A DNA stretch of 45,972 nt from Bradyrhizobiaceae bacterium (lineage in GTDB: Bacteria; Bacteroidota; Ignavibacteria; Kapaibacteriales; Kapaibacteriaceae). The stretch is from contig JAGFIZ010000028.1 of assembly GCA_024103135.1 (NCBI GenBank), positions 1 through 45,972 of the forward strand, in the 5' to 3' direction. Position 1 is the stretch's first letter, and the number at the start of each line of letters is the position of its first letter. Under the pieces are notes generated by a model, which saw only the letters and a list, made by a program, of their open reading frames with translations, had not been told where the DNA came from and searched no databases. The position numbers and the translations under genes are program-made. This document shows, in pieces, positions 42,283-45,972 of the stretch.

Positions 42283-44183
42283 GATACCTTCCAACAATCA
42301 ATAGCCCTGCCGACCTACGGGCCTATGCTCCAACCGACCTGCGCGAAATCGCCGATGAAGTTCGTGAGCATCTGATCTCCGTGATTACTCAGGTAGGTGG
42401 ACACTTTGGCGCAGGCCTTGGAACCGTCGAACTCACCGTTGCTTTGCACTATGTGTTCAACACACCATTCGATAAGATCGTTTGGGACACCGGACACCAG
42501 GCCTACCCACATAAGATCCTCACTGGACGGAAGGATCTCCTCCACACCATTCGTCAACGTGGTGGGATAAGTGGCTTTTTAAAGCGCACTGAAAGCGAAT
42601 ACGATTGTTTTGGAGCAGGACATGCTACAACCAGCATCAGTGCTGCGTTGGGCATGGCCGTAGCACGCGACGTCCTCAAGGAAAAGTACAAGGTTGTTGC
42701 CGTGATTGGCGATGGTGCCATGACGGGCGGTATGGCCTACGAGGCCATGAACAACTGCGGTGTGCAGAAGAGTGATTTGCTGGTTGTCCTCAACGATAAT
42801 CAGATGTCCATCGCCCCGAATGTCTGGGCAGTGAGCAACTATTTCAGCGAGTTGTTTGCCCATCCCAAGGCACAGGATCTGCGCAACCGCATTTACAAGA
42901 TGACGCAGAACATGGAAAGTCTCGGCGATCGGATTCGTCAGACCGCTCATCGTCTTGAAGGCGGCTTCAAAGCCGTCCTCACGCCGGGCATGCTCTTCGA
43001 AGCTCTCGGGTTCCGGTACTTTGGTCCGGTTAACGGACATAACATCGACCAGCTCGTCAAGATGCTCACACACGTGCGTGATATTGGCGGACCCGTCCTC
43101 CTGCACACCATCACGCAGAAGGGCAAGGGTTATGCTCCGGCAGAAAAGGACAAGCAGTTTCTCCACGCAATTGGCAAGCTTCCACAGAAGTCATCGACTC
43201 CAACCGTAAGTACTCCCAAGCCCCCTGCCCCACCATCGTATCAGAAAGTGTTTGGCGAGACGATGGTCGAGTTGATGTCCACCAATCCCAACGTCGTCGG
43301 CATCACCGCTGCCATGCCCGACGGGACAGGGCTTGACATCGTTCAGAAGAGTTTTGCCGACCGCGTCTACGACGTCGGCATAGCCGAGGAACATGCCGTA
43401 ACATTTGCTGCTGGCCTTGCTACACAAGGGGTAGTGCCAGTCGTTGCCATCTACAGTACATTCCTTCAACGGGCATTCGACCAAATTGTTCATGACGTTG
43501 CCTTACAGCATCTGCATGTTGTGTTTGCCCTAGATCGAAGCGGCGTTGTTGGTGCCGATGGACCAACCCATCACGGTGTACTCGACGTTGCCTACCTGAG
43601 AATCATCCAAGGGATGATCGTCATGGCACCAAAGGACGAGCAGGAGCTCCGAAACATGCTCTATTCCGCCGTCAACACCTACACCGCTGGTCCGGTAGCC
43701 ATTCGATATCCACGCGGTGAAGGCGAAGGTGCCCTGAAGCAACCATGCACCTCGATACCTCTGGGCAAGAGTGAAACGCTACGCATCGGTTCGGATGTTG
43801 CCATCATAGGCCTTGGTCATCGCGTCTATGCCAGTATGGCGGCTGCCAAGCAACTTGAAACAGAAGGAATCGAAGCAGAAGTTGTTAATGCTCGGTTTGT
43901 CAAGCCACTCGACACGGCCATGCTGGACGACCTTGCCCTACGCATTGGCAAGATCGTTACCGTCGAAGATGGTCAAGCCGAAGGGGGCTATGGCTCTGCG
44001 GTAGCAGAGTATCTTGCGCAGCACCATCCGCAGTGTGCCTTGCATATCCATGGCATACCGGACGAGTTTGTCGACCACGGAACGCAGCAGGAGCTATGGG
44101 CTGATCTCAAGCTTGATGCGCCAGGCATCGCCCATGTAGTCAAGGACTTCTTGAGCGAAAAGTTCGTTCGAGAGTTGAGATAG
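42279..44183 (+). CDS. dxs: 1-deoxy-D-xylulose-5-phosphate synthase
   Basis: 634 residues, the family length, from a GTG at 42279. Thiamine-diphosphate enzyme that joins pyruvate and glyceraldehyde-3-phosphate at the head of the MEP isoprenoid pathway. The ThDP-binding block is seen as VVAVIGDGAMTGGMAYEAMN (Asp145), followed by VVLNDNQMSIAPNVWAVSNY. The N-terminal GGHFGAGLGTVELTVALHYV and HQAYPHKILTGR carry active-site histidines, and the transketolase pyrimidine domain shows DVGIAEEHAVTFAAGLATQG and DRSGVVGADGPTHHG. Overlaps the upstream OmpA gene by 4 bp, so both come from one transcript. tRNA-Lys follows 20 bp after the stop. Confidence 0.97.
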   Translation: MRYLPTINSPADLRAYAPTDLREIADEVREHLISVITQVGGHFGAGLGTVELTVALHYVFNTPFDKIVWDTGHQAYPHKILTGRKDLLHTIRQRGGISGFLKRTESEYDCFGAGHATTSISAALGMAVARDVLKEKYKVVAVIGDGAMTGGMAYEAMNNCGVQKSDLLVVLNDNQMSIAPNVWAVSNYFSELFAHPKAQDLRNRIYKMTQNMESLGDRIRQTAHRLEGGFKAVLTPGMLFEALGFRYFGPVNGHNIDQLVKMLTHVRDIGGPVLLHTITQKGKGYAPAEKDKQFLHAIGKLPQKSSTPTVSTPKPPAPPSYQKVFGETMVELMSTNPNVVGITAAMPDGTGLDIVQKSFADRVYDVGIAEEHAVTFAAGLATQGVVPVVAIYSTFLQRAFDQIVHDVALQHLHVVFALDRSGVVGADGPTHHGVLDVAYLRIIQGMIVMAPKDEQELRNMLYSAVNTYTAGPVAIRYPRGEGEGALKQPCTSIPLGKSETLRIGSDVAIIGLGHRVYASMAAAKQLETEGIEAEVVNARFVKPLDTAMLDDLALRIGKIVTVEDGQAEGGYGSAVAEYLAQHHPQCALHIHGIPDEFVDHGTQQELWADLKLDAPGIAHVVKDFLSEKFVRELR

Positions 44184-44186
44184 TCC

Positions 44187-44194
44187 TATCTTTG
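44187..44194 (+). promoter_or_regulatory. Candidate -7 element for tRNA-Lys (TATCTTTG)
   Basis: Exact TAnnTTTG match 9 bases before the tRNA 5' end, just after the dxs stop. No TTG is found at the -33 distance. Confidence 0.5.
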
Positions 44195-44203
44195 TGGCTT
44201 GTT

Positions 44204-44277
44204 GATCCCGTAGCTCAGCCGGCTAGAGCATTTGACTTTTAATCAAAGGGCCCTGGGTTCGAGTCCCAGCGGGATCA
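44204..44277 (+). tRNA. tRNA-Lys (anticodon TTT)
   Basis: 74 nt. The acceptor stem GATCCCG pairs with CGGGATC, with A as discriminator. The D arm is GCTC...GAGC. The anticodon arm TTTGA-CTTTTAA-TCAAA gives TTT. The T arm is CTGGG-TTCGAGT-CCCAG. CCA is not encoded. Confidence 0.96.
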
Positions 44278-44292
44278 CATAGACGCCAAATC

Positions 44293-44312
44293 AAAGCCCC
44301 TTCTGGGGCTTT
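44293..44312 (+). terminator. Rho-independent terminator after tRNA-Lys
   Basis: AAAGCCCC / GGGGCTTT forms an 8-bp stem with a TTCT loop, followed by TTGTCGTTTTAT. It ends the tRNA (and perhaps OmpA-dxs) transcript. Confidence 0.8.
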
Positions 44313-44396
44313 TGTCGTTTTATCGATAGTTTGTCGTTTGGCAACATTGGGCTGCATGTGTAACCAGCAGCCACGTTCTAGATTATTGTCCCACCT

Positions 44397-44891
44397 ATGA
44401 AACGTGTCCCTATACCCTTCGCTGGAACGATAGCGTTCCTAATGTGTGCAGTTGCGGTGCGAGGACAAGTACCTGTCAAGGTCACACTTCTCGATAACTC
44501 GGTGCAAACCTATTCTGTTACTGCTGATGGGAAACTCTCGTTTGCCAGTGGCAACCTCATCATTACCGAGTCAAGTGGTGCCGCACCAGTGCCGATTGCG
44601 CTACAAACGGTCAGGAAGGTCACGTTTGACAGTACTGACGGAGCCACAGAGGTGACCGAAGAACGGGCGGTAACGGAGGAGATCAAGGTCTTCCCTAACC
44701 CAACCTCCGAGTTCGTTGTCCTCGAATACGCTGGCAATGAACAACTTCACGTCGCAATATTCAACACACGTGGTAATCAGGTTGTTCACGGATTTTATGC
44801 CAGTGGTGCTCGTATTGATTTATCGCAGTTAGCCCCTGGAGTGTATGTACTTGTTGTTCGTAATCAAACATTCAAACTCGTAAAACTGTGA
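44397..44891 (+). CDS. Small secreted protein with T9SS sorting domain
   Basis: 164 residues. After a signal peptide (about 1-24, ending VAVRGQ) comes a short beta domain of ~65 residues (VKVTLLDNSVQTYSVTADGK, VRKVTFDSTD). A T9SS type A sorting domain follows (about 95-164; IKVFPNPTSEFVVLEYAG, HVAIFNTRGNQVVHG, LAPGVYVLVVRNQTFKLVKL). The mature cargo part is very small, so the protein may be a modular adapter. The stop overlaps the GTG of the next gene (GTGA, 44888-44891). Surface or extracellular location is predicted; the function is unknown. Confidence 0.88.
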   Translation: MKRVPIPFAGTIAFLMCAVAVRGQVPVKVTLLDNSVQTYSVTADGKLSFASGNLIITESSGAAPVPIALQTVRKVTFDSTDGATEVTEERAVTEEIKVFPNPTSEFVVLEYAGNEQLHVAIFNTRGNQVVHGFYASGARIDLSQLAPGVYVLVVRNQTFKLVKL

Positions 44892-45972
44892 AAGCGATCT
44901 TCATACTTATCTCACTATTCACTGCTCTACACACCACTGTTGTAGCTCAGAATATCATGCGAGTTCACAATAGCGGCAATCTGATCTATCAGGAGCAGAT
45001 CAGCAATGTTGACAGTCTTACGTACACGGATACCACGTCGACATTCTTTCCGAGCTATGGCGAGTTTCTGCTACCTATCGCAGGTATAGACAGCATCACA
45101 TTCGCTAGTGCCGTGGAAGATGAGATTTACATCGTGTATACTGGCGGCACGGCAACGATTATCAACCCGTTTGTCAATGATGGTGTAAGCATTACCGATA
45201 GTGCCGGACATGTGACGGTAACGTCTACGTATGCATCGGGTAATCTGCGGTACAACGTCCTTGGGAGTACGGATAATGGGTCGCTGACACTTACCAGTGC
45301 TCAGCCTGTGAAAATCATACTCAGTCATGCATCCATCACCAATCCTGGCGGTGCAGCTGTTTCACTCATGGCGGCAACCGAAAGTGAGCTATTCCTGTCA
45401 TCCGGAACGGTAACGACTATCAGCGACGCTTCAACCTCTAAAGGTAGTGGAGCCCTATATGCCTCGGGTTCGTTGACTATTAACGGCACTGGCACCCTCG
45501 TCGTCAACGGTTACAAAAAACATGGCATTGCCGCTGACGCTACAGTAACGCTGAAATCCGGGAACGTCGTCGTAGCCACAGCCGCTTCCGATGGTATCCA
45601 TGCAGATGATGTCATTCAAGAAGGTGGCGCAGTTTCCATCTATCCTACCGGCGATGGCATCGACGCTTCGAATTCCATCACGATTGGTGGGGGTGAGGTG
45701 ACGGTTGTTGCTGCGTCGGCAGATGTAAAGGGCCTCAAGGCTACCAACATCACGATTAATGACGGCATCTGCAGAGTGACGGTAACTGGAGACCAGTCCA
45801 AGGCCATCAAATCCAGCGAGACAACCACACTCAACGGCGGTACGACATCTCTTGTGGCTGCTGGTTCAGTAGTGCTGGCCGAATCTGGTAGTGGCGTTGA
45901 TCCTTCCTACTGTACCGGGATAAAAAGTGATGGCAATGTCGTCATCAATGGCGGTGAACTGACGATTACGTG
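44888..45972 (+). CDS. Secreted carbohydrate-binding beta-helix protein (Cthe_2159-like), C-terminus cut by window edge
   Basis: The frame is open from a GTG at 44888 to the last base (361 codons visible). A signal peptide (MKAIFILISLFTALHTTVVA) is followed by a short region like that of the upstream protein (QISNVDSLTYTDT). Then come parallel beta-helix repeats with the phrases GALYASGSLTINGTGTLVVN, KHGIAADATVTLKSGNVVV, DGIHADDVIQEGGAVSIYP and GIKSDGNVVINGGELTIT. These match the Cthe_2159/DUF4353 family, whose founder is a calcium- and polygalacturonate-binding cellulosome-organism protein. Binding of acidic polysaccharide is inferred. A C-terminal sorting domain would be expected beyond the window. 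Confidence 0.85.
   Translation, partial: MKAIFILISLFTALHTTVVAQNIMRVHNSGNLIYQEQISNVDSLTYTDTTSTFFPSYGEFLLPIAGIDSITFASAVEDEIYIVYTGGTATIINPFVNDGVSITDSAGHVTVTSTYASGNLRYNVLGSTDNGSLTLTSAQPVKIILSHASITNPGGAAVSLMAATESELFLSSGTVTTISDASTSKGSGALYASGSLTINGTGTLVVNGYKKHGIAADATVTLKSGNVVVATAASDGIHADDVIQEGGAVSIYPTGDGIDASNSITIGGGEVTVVAASADVKGLKATNITINDGICRVTVTGDQSKAIKSSETTTLNGGTTSLVAAGSVVLAESGSGVDPSYCTGIKSDGNVVINGGELTIT

Larger units (their letters stand above)
3594..43989. repeat. Dispersed octamer AGCCCCCT (18 copies, both strands)
   Basis: Exact copies on the plus strand start at 3594, 4828, 6945, 15443, 19160, 25727, 26812, 30475, 36538 and 43219. Reverse-complement copies (AGGGGGCT) start at 7691, 9801, 18876, 21909, 25114, 35287, 41426 and 43982. 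Seventeen of 18 lie inside coding sequence, and they fall in several reading frames. The base after the final T is never A. Six more sites match seven of the eight bases (GCCCCCT core at 419, 826, 23431, 27649, 36377, 39940). About 1.6 copies would be expected from base composition. Confidence 0.8.

Overview
The window looks like a chromosomal segment from a member of the Bacteroidota/Chlorobiota (FCB) group. A lineage near Ignavibacteria or Kapabacteria would fit, but this is inferred from gene content and not from a marker tree. The pointers are: type IX secretion (T9SS) style C-terminal sorting domains, a PorZ-like propeller protein, OmpA proteins fused to PD40 repeats or beta-barrels, a type III glutamine synthetase, a eukaryote-like (type 2) isoleucyl-tRNA synthetase, frequent GTG/TTG starts with few Shine-Dalgarno sequences, and repeated exact matches to the Bacteroidetes -7 promoter element TAnnTTTG. 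Base composition is near 50-55% GC throughout. No IS element, prophage, integrase or CRISPR array was seen.

Layout. 1-5689 (minus): speA, an OmpA/PD40 envelope protein, and a BNR/Asp-box secreted protein cut by the left edge. 5756-8616 (plus): fur and topA, overlapping by ATGA. 8813-10915 (plus): a large secreted Ig-like protein whose 3' end overlaps glnN. 10888-13463 (minus): lrp/asnC and glnN, divergent from mtgA (13521-14270), whose tail overlaps rluD. 14182-21889 (minus): rluD, lspA, dksA-like, a Lys/Ala-rich histone-like ORF, ileS and an orphan histidine kinase. 21939-27278 (plus): murI, two peptide-type ABC permeases, holA, a PHP phosphoesterase and ribH. 27365-29605 (plus): the PorZ-like protein, then tRNA-Leu(GAG). 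29714-30468: a 755-base spacer with hairpins, an 82-bp tandem repeat and a terminator-like hairpin. 30469-37970 (minus): LysE-type exporter, OmpA, DUF1800, T9SS-tagged DUF1501 and a Tat lipoprotein flavoenzyme. 38051-44277: an amino-acid permease (plus), a small outer-membrane barrel (minus), a second dual-OmpA protein coupled to dxs (plus), and tRNA-Lys. 44397-45972: a small sorting-domain protein coupled to a carbohydrate-binding beta-helix protein cut by the right edge.

How the genes work together. Most are core housekeeping genes (DNA topology, replication, translation, cell wall, isoprenoid, riboflavin, polyamine and nitrogen metabolism), interleaved with cell-envelope and secreted proteins typical of a T9SS-bearing gliding or surface-active lineage. 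Many neighbours share 4-bp ATGA/GTGA overlaps, so translational coupling is common.

The least expected signals are: (1) the octamer AGCCCCCT, present 18 times on either strand, almost all inside genes and in several reading frames; (2) an A10 run at the end of the Lys-rich ORF that would join it to the DksA-like ORF by a -1 slip; (3) a swapped class I signature (GLHH in place of HxGH) in IleRS; (4) -7 elements placed so close to the fur and murI start codons that leaderless mRNAs are predicted; and (5) the structured 29.7-30.5 kb spacer.
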